Shown here one piece after another: positions 34,858 to 47,065 of a stretch of 64,000 nucleotides of DNA. Position 1 is the first letter of the stretch. Each line of letters begins with the position of its first letter. Source of the DNA: Cylicocyclus nassatus (Eukaryota; Nematoda; Chromadorea; Rhabditida; Strongylidae); contig CATQJL010000316.1 of the NCBI GenBank assembly GCA_958299035.1, positions 18,825,676-18,889,675 on the forward strand, read 5' to 3'. A program made the translations under genes and the position numbers. The notes under the pieces are model-generated. The model saw nothing but the letters and a program-made list of their open reading frames with translations. It did no database searches and was not told the origin of the DNA.

Positions 34858-34937
34858 ATGGTGGCTTCGTGGCCTATGGTCGTGGTCGGTTCTGAGCTCC
34901 GAGCAGCTGAAGTTCAAGTCCCGGCTCCATCGGGATG
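34858..34937 (+). repeat. tRNA-derived SINE-like sequence
   Basis: A box A-like GTGGCCTATGGTCG and a box B-like AGTTCAAGTCC lie at tRNA-like spacing, but the stems do not close. It is followed by degenerate AACTC.GAGTT words also found at 31505-31770. Confidence 0.45.
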
Positions 34938-35059
34938 TTTTGCAATGGTTGCGTATGGCGGCTCCTCAACACCTATAGCTGCCCCTCAAGTAGCAGAACG
35001 ACACTCGCAGTTACCTCGGAACTTCAAAACAAAACTCAGAGTGAACTCTAAGTGAACCG

Positions 35060-37555
35060 CAGCTTGACTCGGAGTTTCGACCAGATAACTACAGGCCCAG
35101 AAGAATACATCGATCTATTTCGGGAAATATAGTGTATGTTGCTCCGAGCGCCGCTTGATTAGTTTTCTATCCTACCTGAAAAAACGTCGCTAGTGTCATT
35201 CGGAGCAGATTTTGAAAGCATAGGTTACCACTACCACTTGAGTTCTTTAGTAGGCTTTGATTAGAACATTTTCTTTTTAAAGGCGATTTCTCTTGCAAAT
35301 TAGCCAATTTATGAAGGAGGGTTCACGACCACTCAGACAGGGCAACAGCCAATCACATCGTTTGAACTCATGAACGTCCGAGCAATTAACTTTTTACGTG
35401 GTCCACTTCTCGAACTTCAGAACTGCCCTCGTGGAAAGAGTTCTGGAAGTCATTCTCATTTGCTACAACATTGACAATGAAAAATGATGTTGTTGAGCGC
35501 CTCATTAGCTGTGGACCGTCGGCGCCAGACCCGCTTGGGGTGACCTGGTCAATGGTGCTGCACTTTCACCCCGCTTCCTTTCATTCAGCTTTTCATCACT
35601 TTCTCCATTCGCTTCTTATGACCGTACGTCGGATTTTAATCTTGAAATGTTGCTCCTTATTAAGGACACACATTATCACCGTTCACATTGTTTTTCCGGT
35701 TTACTCAATATCGAGTTCGCAATGCTTTCTCAAGTGTCATCACTGTTCTGCTCCATCATTTCGCACGGTTTCTCAATCAAAGCATTATCATATCAAAGCC
35801 ATTCACAAAGCAATTATGTAAAATTTGTTTTATATAAGGTTTGAACTCTTTTTTCTGCGCAATTCATCATTTTCTTCCAAATGGATTTTCTTTGAGCATA
35901 TTCCTTTCTTTTCCCCTACGTCAAGAACTCCTCGTCCTTCACAGTAATTTTTCGCTCTATTGTTTTTCAGCCCCGCCGTCCACCTAATCTTTTTATAGTC
36001 CACGATTACTTGAGAGTGCAACTTTCTCCTTAACCTTTCAAGAATTTCCGGCACTGATAAAACGTCGCGAAAGTGAGAGCGGAGAGGGGAGGGGTGTGGA
36101 ATGAGCAAAAATGACAAAGGCATTCTTCCAAGCGTTTTTGTTCCTTGTATTGTAATCGCTGTTTTGCTGCTTTGAACTTTACGAGTTTTTCAATATAAAA
36201 ATCTTTACATAACCTTTAGTATCTGGTTCTTTTGTAGACTCATACGATATAAATTTTGCGAGCACTGCATCCCAAAATTCCGTTGAAGAAATCGGCCTCA
36301 TTCTCCATTGTCTTCTAACAATCGTAGTCTTGAGTTATTCTCGTTTTCTAAAGCATTCCACGCGAAAAATACCTGCAAAACGAGATTGGGTGTTGTTTGT
36401 GTGGAGAAAACTGAAAAAGGGCAAATGGAGCGCATCATGTACGCCGGTTGATTGCGGTTGCGTGGAATAGATTTGTGGAAAATTGAAACCACTCGAAAAT
36501 CCTGTTCAATTTTTCGGATGTGTGAATGTTTCCCGGAGAAGTTTCCTCTTGAGCTCATTTGGCGAATGGGCTATCTTGCGATTAAGAAGGAACTACCTTC
36601 AAAAGGATTAATCGCTCATAGTCGGTAGTCTTTTCGTACCACTTCGTTCGCATCTTGCTACTTTCTGAAACAAATATACTTCGGAATAAACTCAGGTTTT
36701 ACCAGCGGCTTGCTGACACCCAAAAACAGGGCCATCATAAACTCTGGAAGAACCAAAATTCTAGAAACTTCTTTTAGCACTGCTACCTGCACAATCAAAA
36801 GTTTATGTCGTTCTGGATTTGGGCCTTTGGGATTTGTCTTGTTTTAATTGTGTATTCCTCCTTCTACGTGATAGGATGCTGGTTTCCTGTGTTGCCAGAC
36901 TTTCTTTCTGACTCCTTTTTTTATTGTGGTGCACAATATTACTTATAAGATGAAAGGTAATGTTGCGGGGTCTTGTTGAAAATCTGCGGAGACTTCGGAC
37001 CTTATGCTCATTCTCCTTTCCTTGTCTGCTCTTCCATTTGTCACGCGCTGCCTCGCTACACGTTCAAGGAAGAATTGTCTGCGGTACCCTTTTCTCCGTT
37101 GCTTCGAAAACAATTTTAAAAGATAGTGAAATACTATGCTCTTTGTGTTTTATACTGACAACGTCGTAGAGCTCCATTTTTGAGTTCAATGAGAAATCTG
37201 ACAAACACTTGTTTACCAATTTCCCTTGCTTTATCTTCAGTCCTTCGACTTAGCTGCTGAGGGAAATACTGAGAAATAGTAGACATTGTGAGAAAGGCTG
37301 CGACCACTCCCAAATCGTGATTGCTTTCATGACCATTGCAAACAAGAAATCAGCTTTTTTGCTTTTTTTTTCGAGTTTTGAAAGGAAGGGAAAGCCAAAA
37401 CCTTGATTCGAACAAATTCAAAAACTTGTGCAGAGTTTTTGTCCGGTATTCAACAGTTTCTTTTTGTTTGCTACATTTCTTTTTCTGTTTGGATATTTTT
37501 TAAAGGCCGAGTCAAGGCAAGTCTGAACCCAAAGAGATCCCGCGTGAAAAGTATA
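35060..37555. other. No supported gene
   Basis: AT-rich unique sequence. Open frames (for example 35471-35821, 36298-36558) have no splice sites or domain character that I can defend. Confidence 0.35.
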
Positions 37556-37830
37556 TTTGGGGCCCTTAAGACACTGGCGAACGGCAGCGCGAACAATTCG
37601 CTCGAAGCTGAGACATTCGCCTTTAAACTGGACCCCAGAATCGTATCAGTCGTTCTGTATGCTTTCGCGCGAGGACTGACACGAGACTGATGGGTCGTGC
37701 TATGAAACCTTGCGAGCAAGAGCCAAATCGTTCGTTAATACAATCCTGGGGTCCACTTCGGAGACGAATGTTTCAGCCGCTAGTGTCCATCCGAGCTGCC
37801 GTTTGGCATTGCCTTAGCTAGGGCCCCAAA
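37556..37830. mobile_element. Palindromic MITE, 275 bp
   Basis: TTTGGGGCCCT at the left and AGGGCCCCAAA at the right. Internal pairing includes AACGGCAGC and ACATTCGCC..AACTGGACCCCAG with its complement at about 37745-37775. Confidence 0.75.
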
Positions 37831-38129
37831 ATTACTTAACACCTAGGCCAAATGCTCAAACTTGGGGAGGGGGATCCAAACAACCTTCACTTTTCAGGCT
37901 CTGCCTCTAGACTGTCGGAATTATGAACAACCTTGCTTAGGTAACACTTCGAAAATTTTTGGGGCGCTTGCCCGGACCATTACTGTGAAGCCTGAAGTCA
38001 TCCTCAGAAATCTTGGGAAAGTTCAATAATTTTGAATCAGTTTTCCAAACAAAACTTTTTTGTTTATCTGCTATCCAGATGTGAGAACAAGGATTCTAAA
38101 GGGAAAGCAGGCATGGCTCTTATCAGGAT

Positions 38130-38674
38130 TACCCTCTTTCCGGCTTATCCGGCTTATAAGCCGCCGCACCCTTCGCAGCGAACAATGCGCGAAGGCGCCT
38201 CGAAAAGAGTTATTTTGCAAAGTGAAAACTTAGTGCGTTTTATGAGTCCTATACAGTGCGGATACTCCTTCTTCAGGTATTTTTCACTACTTTCAAAATG
38301 TTTACTATTTTTGATGTCACAGGTGGAAGGAATTCCGATATAGCCGTAAGCAGCAGCAGGTTGAGCTGTATCACATTTGATTGAGATGTTACTACTAGTA
38401 TTTGAACGTTGAACCAGCATGAACGCACCAAAAAGTTTCGCAACCAATGAACCCTCTACCGTCCCGCTCCTTACCTGAAAGAATTGTAAAGGAGAGTGAG
38501 CATTTCGCAAGGCAGGGTGGTTTGGCCAAGCTGCTTGCTTGAAAAAGTGAAAAAGGTGGATCATGTGCTCGTGAAATTAGGATAGTTGGTGCACTTGGCG
38601 CATCGCGAACGACACCGCACTTCAGCCCGCGCGCGATGAAAAGAATTGCGGCTTATACGCCGGGAAATAGGGTA
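38130..38674. mobile_element. TACCCT-family element holding an exon-like frame
   Basis: The left end TACCCTCTTTCCGGC and following CTTATAAGCCGC pair with the right end GCGGCTTATACGCCGGGAAA plus TAGGGTA. The termini resemble those of the hairpin element at 58051. The interior is unique and includes the exon-like frame at 38300-38476. Confidence 0.55.
38300..38476 (-). CDS. Possible exon inside a TIR element
   Basis: On the minus strand a strong acceptor (TTTACAATTCTTTCAG) ends at 38477. The frame that follows opens in phase 0 and contains VEGSLVAKLFGAFMLVQRSN and AYGYIGIPSTC. A weak donor (GTGACA) lies at about 38304. The peptide looks more protein-like than its neighbours. It may be a captured host exon or the element may have inserted around it; unknown family. 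Confidence 0.3.
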
Positions 38675-40025
38675 TTAATTTGAGGAAAAAGCTATATCTG
38701 TATTTTTTTTACTAATTTGGAATCTATATTGTCTACTTTTCTTCCCCTCCCACTCTCTCCTTGCTCTCCCTCAATCTTGCCATTGTTCTTCTACCTCCTT
38801 TGTCCGTTCCTGCGGTAAATTCTTGAGCGAATTTGAAGAAAAATTCAATTTCAAGCAGCAGTTGCCTCGTATTCATCTCCTGCATATTTATAACGACAAG
38901 TCTTCGCTTTCTTTTGTGTCCTGGTCCGACGAGCCTCACATCGAATTACTTTATGACTGCGGGCCAATCCTCGCAACCATCAAATTGATACGATAAAAGC
39001 GTTCCCTTTCGTCTTTTATGTCTTTCTTAAGTGACGAGTATTCCTTTTCTGCCTGATTCGATTAAGAGAATCAGGAAACATTAGACAATTTGAAAGATTT
39101 TGGACCACGCATATATAACCCAAGTAATTGCAAATACGCCTTCATCAGGCGGCTAATTTTGTTTTCGAGTAAAAATCAGGTTGTCTAAAATTTAATGAGA
39201 TTTACTGCGAAAAATGCTTGGCTTTACAGCTGATCACACCAGCAAAACGAGTTTCTTCCAGGCATCATCAGCTGGCTAATGCGCGCCACTTTGTTCTGGT
39301 ATTGTGTAAGTTTCCGTAATCAACAAGTTTTGGAGAAGCGCAAGAATGCTTATTAGATGATATATGCTTTCTTCGGAAATGCTGCTGCTTTGGTAGATCG
39401 AACTTTTTCTAAATATCATCTTCCTTCACCTTCACCTTATGAATTCACTATACTATAGCTCCATATTTCCAGTACCTAAGAAAACTTAGTCGATGCATAA
39501 TTACTACAACAAGGTTTCTAATTCTTAATTCTTTTCAACCTCAACAAAATTGTATTCGTTACAACTTCATAAAGAAAGAAAATCAAGCGCTTAATAGAAG
39601 TGCTCAAGTCAAAGATTCTGTTAGGGCAGCAACAAATTTAAATGCTAAAAATTTTATTCTGCCCGACAAAAGTTTTTATGATTGGATCCGCCTACAAATA
39701 GCTGCAAATTTCAGGTTATTTAATTCACCTTTTTGATTTCACTATAGACTTCCCATTCGTCAAAACGGCATTCAACCACTTCTGTGTAGACTATGAACGA
39801 AAAGTTTTTGAAACATTTCAAAATCAATCTTGCTCATTTTTTGGTGCAAATCTTAGGCATCTACAGGGTTGGAGAAGGGGGGAGGGGGGGGGGGAGAGTC
39901 TTTAGACAACTTTAGTGTGTTATTTGTCTTATCATATCATATCTTATCTTATCTTTATTGTAAACGATCTTTAGATTGCTCTCTAAAAGCCTCCAAAAAT
40001 TGGATTGATATTCTCACTCCCACCG
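38675..40025. other. No supported gene
   Basis: AT-rich unique sequence with a poly-G run at about 39880-39895. Confidence 0.4.
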
Positions 40026-40029
40026 TCAT

Positions 40030-40717
40030 GCCTTCTCAATTAGAGCGCTAGCTGCTTGTGAAGATGCACATGGAAGTGAATTCTCAACGGCAGATCACTC
40101 GAATACTAGAAATTCCTCGGAACACAGTATGGTTCATACTGCGCCGTTTCAAGGAGCAAAACAGCAATCAGCACCATTTTAAGCATGATAAATCAGCCAC
40201 ATCGAACCGGAAGATCATCCGAAGATGCATACATTGGAATCCGCAGAGGAGCATGAATGAGCGGCATTAGAGCTGTCCATCAGTCGCAGAACCATTTCGG
40301 ACAGTGAAAAACAAACCCTGAGATGAAGCTTTACCGGATGCAGAAAACGCACGCACTTCAAGACAATAGAAGCTGACTCAACTTCACAGGTGCCGCGATT
40401 GCTTGAGCGTTCCTCCGAGGTATGCCACTACTTCTTTTCTGACGAGAGAATTTTTATCGTGTAGCAGGTTTTAAATCGCCAATACAGCAGCGTTATATCC
40501 AAGTTGTTCGAAGAAGCAAATAGCAAAGTCAACTTGTAGGAAGTAAGCTTCATCCTTGGTGGTTTCAATCATGGCAATACGCCGCTGATTTTTATGCCTC
40601 AGCGCAGCAAGGTAGAATCTGCCGCGTATTTGAATAGCTTCCTGGAGAAGGTACTGCTACTCTGGACCAGTACCCATTTTGCCGGTAGAGATTGATGCTT
40701 CCACATAATCTAGCCCA
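40030..40717 (+). pseudogene. Tc1/mariner-like transposase, decayed
   Basis: The start (MPSQLER, a stop, then MKMHMEVNSQRQITRILEI) resembles the helix-turn-helix DNA-binding head of these transposases. Further on, in shifted frames, FSDERIFIV followed by LNRQ marks the segment around the second catalytic acidic residue. GGFNHGNTPLIFMPQRSK and LNSFLEK follow, corresponding to the G.I..GKTPLVF region. Multiple stops and frameshifts show it is inactive. The C-terminus is not recognisable, and the hAT-like MITE starts at its end. Confidence 0.72.
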
Positions 40718-40725
40718 GGGCCTGG

Positions 40726-40826
40726 CACCAGCTGGCACGGGGCAAGCTGGATATCGTTTTTGGGGCAAAAAGCAAAGGGGGTTTCGTTTTTGTGGGCGAA
40801 GACATACGAAAAATTGGTGGCGACGA

Positions 40827-40859
<33 letters not shown>

Positions 40860-41042
40860 TCGACGTTTCGTTTTTTGGGGGATTTTGGGGATTTTTTTAG
40901 GATTTTAGAGGGGATATCGTTGAGGATCAAAGGGGACTTCGTAAAATTTCCCAAAAGTCAAGGGGGACTTCGTAAAAATTGGCAAATTTCAAAGGGGACT
41001 TCGTTTTCAAAATTCCCTGGTGCCAGCTCGTGCCGAGCCCTG
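40726..41042. mobile_element. hAT-like MITE with 8-bp TSD (317 bp)
   Basis: Termini CAGGGCCTGGCACCAGCTGG and the complement of CCTGGTGCCAGCTCGTGCCG...AGCCCTG are flanked by ATCTAGCC at 40718-40725 and 41043-41050. An 8-base duplication and CAGGG ends fit hAT. Inside are a run of about 34 T and four AAAGGGG.CTTCGT repeats. Confidence 0.85.
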
Positions 41043-41090
41043 ATCTAGCCTCTGTATCATTCTTTGAAATACTTCCAGTGTGAAGATTAC

Positions 41091-41169
41091 GGTAGTATGT
41101 CCTTACACCGACTCCCCGGTGTAAGAAGATACCACCGTAATCTTCATATATATATATATATATATATAT
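41091..41169. repeat. Small hairpin plus AT microsatellite
   Basis: GAAGATTACGGTAGTATG.CCTTACACC pairs with GGTGTAAG...ACCACCGTAATCTTC around GACTCCCC, followed by about 11 AT repeats. Confidence 0.7.
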
Positions 41170-42566
41170 GCCAAATATCAAACTTTGTCGAATTTTTTTG
41201 GGTTTTTCAGAAGAAGAAAGCTCTACAAAACTTGTAGCAACGCAAATGTCTTATCCGATTTTTCCCGAAGTGCAATCTACAAGAAAACTGCCATCCTCGG
41301 CATTCGCTTCCCTATTCCTTTAGCTTTAATAGAAAACTAATAGGATAATTTTCCCTGCAAAATGGCGTAAGTGAACAAAGCCGACAATTTTGTTCCCGTT
41401 TGGCAGCTTCTCTCGGTCCTAATGCGCAAACAGATGCTTTCTTTTGTAAAGACAGCTCTAATTGGAAGGAAACAATTCCAATTATGTTGCCATAAAAGAG
41501 AAACGATTTCATGAGCCATTAGCGCACCTATGCCTTAGCGAACACTTACAGACAAATCATTTATCCGGTTCTTGAATCATCACAAATTAGAGTTGTCTTC
41601 TAATTTTTTGATGAATCGTTATTTGTTACGTAGTCTGAGTCAAAATCTGTTTTTTGCAGAAAACCTGTTCGCCAAACTTGGTCAGTGAATGTGCAAAAAG
41701 AAAGTTTTTTCACACCTTTCTCCTTAGTTTGTATTTGCGTTTCTCTCCCACTTCTTGTCTTCGTGAAAATAACGGGAATCAAAGACGAAAAAAAAACAAT
41801 TGTCGGAATTTCTCCTCGCTTGATTAGGAGCAATCACCAACGGCCGGAGCTGATGTTAAACCTGTTTTCTTTCCATAGGGGGTTGAATTCTTGTGCGACT
41901 TTTTTCGTCACACTTAAAACAAGTTTCACGAAAGCCATGGCTTCAAACTAATGCCTGGGAAACGGGACAATTTTTTGTGTCTTTGTCATTCTTGCAACTT
42001 CCACTCATTCTTCACTCATTCTTAGGATAATTGGCGCTATTATGGCTCCATGGACTTCATGCTCCGCTCATTTAAGACCTACGAATACCACTGCATTCCC
42101 TTTCCTTATCAAAGAAATCCTGTCTTTGTAATTTTATTTGTTCTCGATTTATCCCCGCACATATAACTCATAGAGAAAGAGCAATATTTCTGACCCAAAA
42201 AAGATTTTAATCCTTCGCAGCCCTTTCTAAACGCACTATCTACATCCGCTGCCAAGATGAAGTGCGAATAGAGCAGTGGAAATTTGGCAACAAGCAATTC
42301 CTTCCCTCCCCCCCCCCCCACCTCCTCCCCGCCTTCTACAACCCTATCAAACATAGGTTGTACTACATCCAGTCAAAAGTAAAAATAATGCACACCTGTT
42401 CTTCCAAAGAAGATCCCCCCTCCCCGCTTCTCTTTCTCTCTTCCCTCTACCAAGAAAATTGTAATTTTTCAAGAAAATCTGTGATATGTCATGATTTAGG
42501 ATATTTTAAGGGTTTCATATTGCTATATATTTGAGTGACCTTGCATTATAAGCTGTGGTGCATATA
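41170..42566. other. No supported gene
   Basis: AT-rich unique sequence with a poly-C run near 42310; no splice-bounded frame found. Confidence 0.35.
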
Positions 42567-43237
42567 TTAGGTTGATGCAAAAGTTCTTTCGCACCAAATT
42601 CAAAAATTCATAACTGTTGAATTCTCAATCTGCAAGATCTAAATTTTGTATAAGAGAGAAACTCATGCTCTTTGCATATGTACCTAATTGTTCGTTAATG
42701 TGTACAAATGAAGGAGATAGAAGAGCAAAACCAAAATCACTCAAAATCTGAATTTTTCGTGTAGGGTCATAAAAAATCAGAAACTTACAACAAAAATCGG
42801 AGCAGTCGGTATTGTACGTTATATCACCAGCTCTTTCTAACGGTGCAAAGTTTGTGCCGATTGAGCGTCTCTATGAAAAGTTATGATTTTCGAACAAGCA
42901 ATACAAAAGGGCAAATTTGATTTATTTTGGCATTTTTCAGGGAAATCATAACTTTTTATAGAGACGCTCGATCGGCGCAAACTTTGCACCGTTAGAAAGA
43001 GCTGGTGAAATAACACACAACACCGACTGCTCCGATTTTTGTTGTAAGTTTCCGATTTTTTATGACCCTACACGAAAAATTCAGATTTTGAGTGATTGTT
43101 TTGCGCTTCTATCTCCTTCATTTGTACCAAAGAGCATTTGTTTTTCTCTTATACAAAATTTAGATTTTGCAGATTCGTTGAAACTTCAACAAGTTATGAT
43201 TTGAATTTGGTGCGAAAGAACTTTTGCATCAACCTAA
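42567..43237. mobile_element. Mariner-like palindromic MITE, copy 2 (671 bp)
   Basis: TTAGGTTGATGCAAAAGTTC at the left and its complement at the right, flanked by TA (42565 and 43238). The halves are inverted copies (GAAACTTACAACAAAAATCG against its complement at about 43040). It shares the internal ATCGGAGCA.TCGGTATTG block with the copy at 11713. Confidence 0.88.
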
Positions 43238-44480
43238 TATTTCAAAAGCAGCTAGATCTCATCGCATGTTGAAAGAAGCATCGAAGGAAAACAATCACTC
43301 TTATATAACATAGTAAATTTCTCGAATAACTTTTTTTGGGGTATGGCAAAGAGTGTGTAAACCAGAGCTCGGCACAAGGTGGTCTTCCGAAAATGCAAAA
43401 GACGAAGTCCACCTCGACTTTCCCAAAATTGTACGAAGTATCCTGTGACCCTAAGCCATGAACGTAAAAAAACCTAAAAGGACGAAACGTCTAAAAGATT
43501 ACCTAATTTCGGCCACAAAAATGATATCCTCTTTGCTACTTGTCTCAGAAACGATATCCAGCTTGCTTATAAGCCAAATGTGCCGAGCACTGTGCGTAAC
43601 TCCTATTGTCCCATGGAACACCTTTTTGTTCGAGCTCTTTCTTCCTTTGGGCTAGTTTCTGAAAAGTTGAAGCCTTATTTTCTGGTCCCAATCTATGACA
43701 TAAAGACACTCGAAGGTTTCGGCCACTCATTCTTCTGGGACTCTAGACGCCATTATTCGTATGAGCAATTTTACCTCTTTGAGTGACCAAACGTCTATTT
43801 TTTCTGAGTAAGCGCAGGAAAACAGGTCTGGAAAATCACCGACTGAACGGTTTATGTAGAAATAACTCCTTTTTGTATCAGAATTGAGAATAAGTGGTGC
43901 ATGTATAGGGTAATAAGGCCTCCTCAGTTGAACTGGTTATTATATGATCATGGATCATCAGGGCCTTTTTTCTAATTCTGCAGTTGTTCGCCTTATTTGA
44001 AAACGCAGTTTTGATTTTCAACCTCAATCACTTTATCTTGCGAGAATAAGATTTATTAAACAGTAAATACAGGGATTTCAGAGAATATAAAATACCAGGT
44101 TGGCGAGAAGGTCATCAAACCCTTGACTTTTTTCCAATTGCCCTTTATAACATTTTTATCAGCGAGAAGTTCAATCAGTGATATAAGTGACCTTCGCTTA
44201 ACGAATCGGCAGTACTTGCCTGCCAACCACCCCCACTACAAATTTCACTTCGGAGAAGTTTCTGGTGTTTTCCGGTCTCATCTAACTTTCTCAATTTTGA
44301 GCTTTCCGAGATTTTCCACAGTATTTAAACCTGATTATTTTCGCTTTTTACATGCTGCGAAAACCAAGAGCCCAAATGGCAGTCCTAGCGAATGCGATAA
44401 AATTATGCTATTATTTGTAATTTTGAAAATTGAGAAAATTCTGAGCGTATAGAACTTGACACTTCAGGAAAAAGTTGGGC
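43238..44480. other. No supported gene
   Basis: AT-rich unique sequence. The frames at 43458-43786 and 44123-44452 have no convincing splice sites or domains. Confidence 0.35.
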
Positions 44481-44799
44481 TTAACACACTGACGACCGTT
44501 TGGCACACATGGTGTGTTAAGCAATGACTACCGTGTGGAACCGCTTGACACACCATGTGTGTCAAGGCTTGAATTTTGTTGAAATGACTACTATTCTGGG
44601 AAAAACTCACTCCATGAGCTTTTCTTTGCGCTGAATCTAGGAATGACCTCTATCATTTTTGTCAGCCTTTCGGATATACTGTAGGTGTACTGTAGACGGC
44701 AGTATGCGTGATTATGGTCGAAAAATTTGGGCTGGCCTGGAAAGGCCTTGGTCCCAGAGGGCAGACAGCTAAAAATCTGCATGGTCGTCAATGTGTTAA
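44481..44799. mobile_element. TTAA-flanked MITE, 319 bp
   Basis: TTAA at 44481 and 44796 with termini CACACTGACGACCGT and the complement of CATGGTCGTCAATGTG. Same family as 25176. The left subterminal part carries further inverted ACACACCATG/CATGGTGTGT words. Confidence 0.85.
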
Positions 44800-45430
44800 T
44801 CAAAATATCATAATTTTGTGCGAAAACAAAGTAGCTATTGAACGAGGAACAAAAATTTTTTGAGGTACAATTAGGGCGTCAACGACCTCCATATATTACA
44901 TCGCAATCTACTGTTTTTCAGCTTTTAGCGTGCTCGATTTTCACCGTAAAAATTTGCTTCATTTTCCAGTTAGTTCTTTTTTGCCAACCCTGGAATACTT
45001 TCTCTTCAAAGCATACCTCAAAAGATTCACTGGAAACTTCATTGGGTTTCATGAACAGAGAGCCGTTAAGCCCTCCAGAGAAAATGTTTGATGTGAAGCA
45101 TAAACGCAGTTATTACTTCGTAAAACCATAGAAGACATGGAACCAGTTCCTAAGGCGGAAGTCTATAACCAATAACTCAATGCACGAACTTGGTCGAATG
45201 ATCCCTAAACGTAATTAACGTTTCACTTGCTACTTTTATATCTTTCATAATCTATCTTCCGAGTTCTCTTCACCTTCATTTGAGAAATTTATCAAAAATC
45301 CCAGTAAATGTCTCCGAAACAGGACGACGCTATTTTGCCCTAACTGCCTTACCGATTTAATTTTAGCGGCTACGTTCCTTTAGAAAGCGAGTTCTTCACA
45401 TCACCGAAGGAATACTGACAATTCAATATG

Positions 45431-45600
45431 TTAGGTTGGTGCAAAAGTCTTATGTACCATTTTTGAAAAAATTATAACTTCTTGCTTCTTCAACGGATTT
45501 GCAGAATCTCTATTTTGCTAGATAGCGGAAATCATTTCCTTTGTGTTAGTGCCTTTGCTGCTTTCCAATAAGCATTAGCTTTTGAGAGACGCAGTAAGTA
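45431..45600. mobile_element. Mariner-like MITE, truncated copy
   Basis: TTAGGTTGGTGCAAAAGTCT and a following ATTATAACTTCTTG match the left end of the copies at 11713 and 42567; no matching right end is found. The stated right limit is approximate. Confidence 0.6.
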
Positions 45601-45681
45601 GTAATAACGAAAAACCATATCAATAAATATGTATTTAATCGATGTTGTCACAATGTCCCTTGAATAAACGATGAGGAATAA

Positions 45682-45886
45682 CTCAGACAACCGACCGAAC
45701 TTCCGCAGCACTTTTGCAACATTTCCGCTAAGTCACCTGCGGAGGTTCCAATTTTCAATCGCTCTGACGTCAATTTCCTGCGGAATTCCTGCATTTTTGA
45801 GCGTGCACCTTCTCAATGCTTAAGAAAGTGTTGCGGAACCGCTGCAATACCTGCTTGTTCTGCGGAAGTTCCGGTGGATTGTCTGA
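45682..45886. mobile_element. CTCAGACAA-family MITE with CCGCAG motifs
   Basis: Left end CTCAGACAACC and right end GGATTGTCTGAG; inside are paired GAACTTCCGCAG and CTGCGGAAGTTC plus further CCGC/GCGG words. It shares its first nine bases and the use of repeated GC-rich subterminal words with 55397-56304. Confidence 0.7.
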
Positions 45887-46924
45887 GACGACGATACAAA
45901 ATTGATGAAACCTTTTTTTCCCGGACACTCTCTTCGCAATTATTTGCATAGAACTAACTTTTCATAAGAAGCTTTTGCTCTCCCTTCATCTCGATAGAAA
46001 AGTGAAGGTTTGCCACCTTTTGGCGCTATTATTTTTTGTGAATAATGTAACACTGTTGACGAAAACTCATATTAGCATTGAGACATACTTGATTTCTCAC
46101 AAAAAGCAGCTCAATCACTTAAGTAAACGCTATGCTGTATGTAAAACTAGTTTCCTTCTTAGTATCCTTTTATTGCTTTGTATTTGTAGTCAATTAGTAG
46201 TATAGCTTGAAGAAAGCCTCTCATCGAACGAGATGCATCACTGCTTTATAACTCGGAAGAATGGCATGCCAAAGTGTCTCGTTCTTGTCTCTTTTCCACA
46301 CCTCCGGCATATAGAGATTGAAAATTTTAGTGTGTCGATACTTTTTTATAATAAAATTAGTCCCAGAATGGAAATCATTTTTATGTTTTATACCTTCATT
46401 CTCTCCAAAATCTAAGTCTTTGAACAGATTTTTGAGAAAATCTTCCCTCTTACCTTACTGCCAAAAATAGAAAGGAGCAAAGGTAGGTAGTAAGGTAAAG
46501 TAAAGGGTAAGGTTGTTTGTAGGATACCCATGAAAGTATCTATACAAGTTTTTTTAAAATATTCATTGAGACATTCTCTTCACAGACATTGAGACTCATT
46601 CTTTATTTTCATCATTTTAAAGGCATGGCTTTTTTTTCTTCAATTTTCTCAAGTTTTTTTTTTCTAATAGAGGCTCCAAATTTTGATCCAGTAGCTCTGG
46701 GAATGGACTTCAATATGAGAATTGAATTGTTGATTGCTGAAAAAGCTTCTCGAAAGCATCTTAGCTGAGCACGAGAAAGACACTTAACTCTCCTTAGCAA
46801 TTCCTTCTCGGGACTAGAAAAACTCACCCCATGACATCCCCTAGCCTACCGCCCATCTTTGCCATTCGCTCCACATGAGTCCAAAGACTTCGCCCTCATA
46901 ACGTCTTCAAGGTTTTGTTACACA
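45887..46924. other. No firm gene; one plausible minus frame
   Basis: The minus-strand frame near 46800-46660 (ELLRRVKCLSRAQLRCFREA) reads like protein and follows possible acceptors, but no full exon structure is clear. A short palindrome TACCTTACTGCC/GGTAGTAAGGTA lies at about 46452-46495. Confidence 0.3.
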
Positions 46925-47065
46925 CTAAGGTTTTTGTGTTCCAGCGAGGTTGCAAGTCACAAATCGTTGGGTAATTATCCGGTTGACGGGCTGTGCCGCC
47001 CCGGGTGTGGCATTTTGCTGCCATTCTGTGCCGTTACTGTATGACCAATAACTATTCGCTCCTAC
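46925..47065 (-). CDS. Possible terminal exon, unknown protein
   Basis: On the minus strand an acceptor (GCTGTCACTTTTGTAG) is followed by two bases and a frame encoding ANSYWSYSNGTEWQQNATPG, continuing to a TAG stop at 46925. Two sequons (NGT and NAT) would suit a secreted or membrane protein. I find no upstream exon that can be paired with confidence. Confidence 0.33.
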   Translation of the reverse strand, partial: VGANSYWSYSNGTEWQQNATPGAAQPVNRIITQRFVTCNLAGTQKP

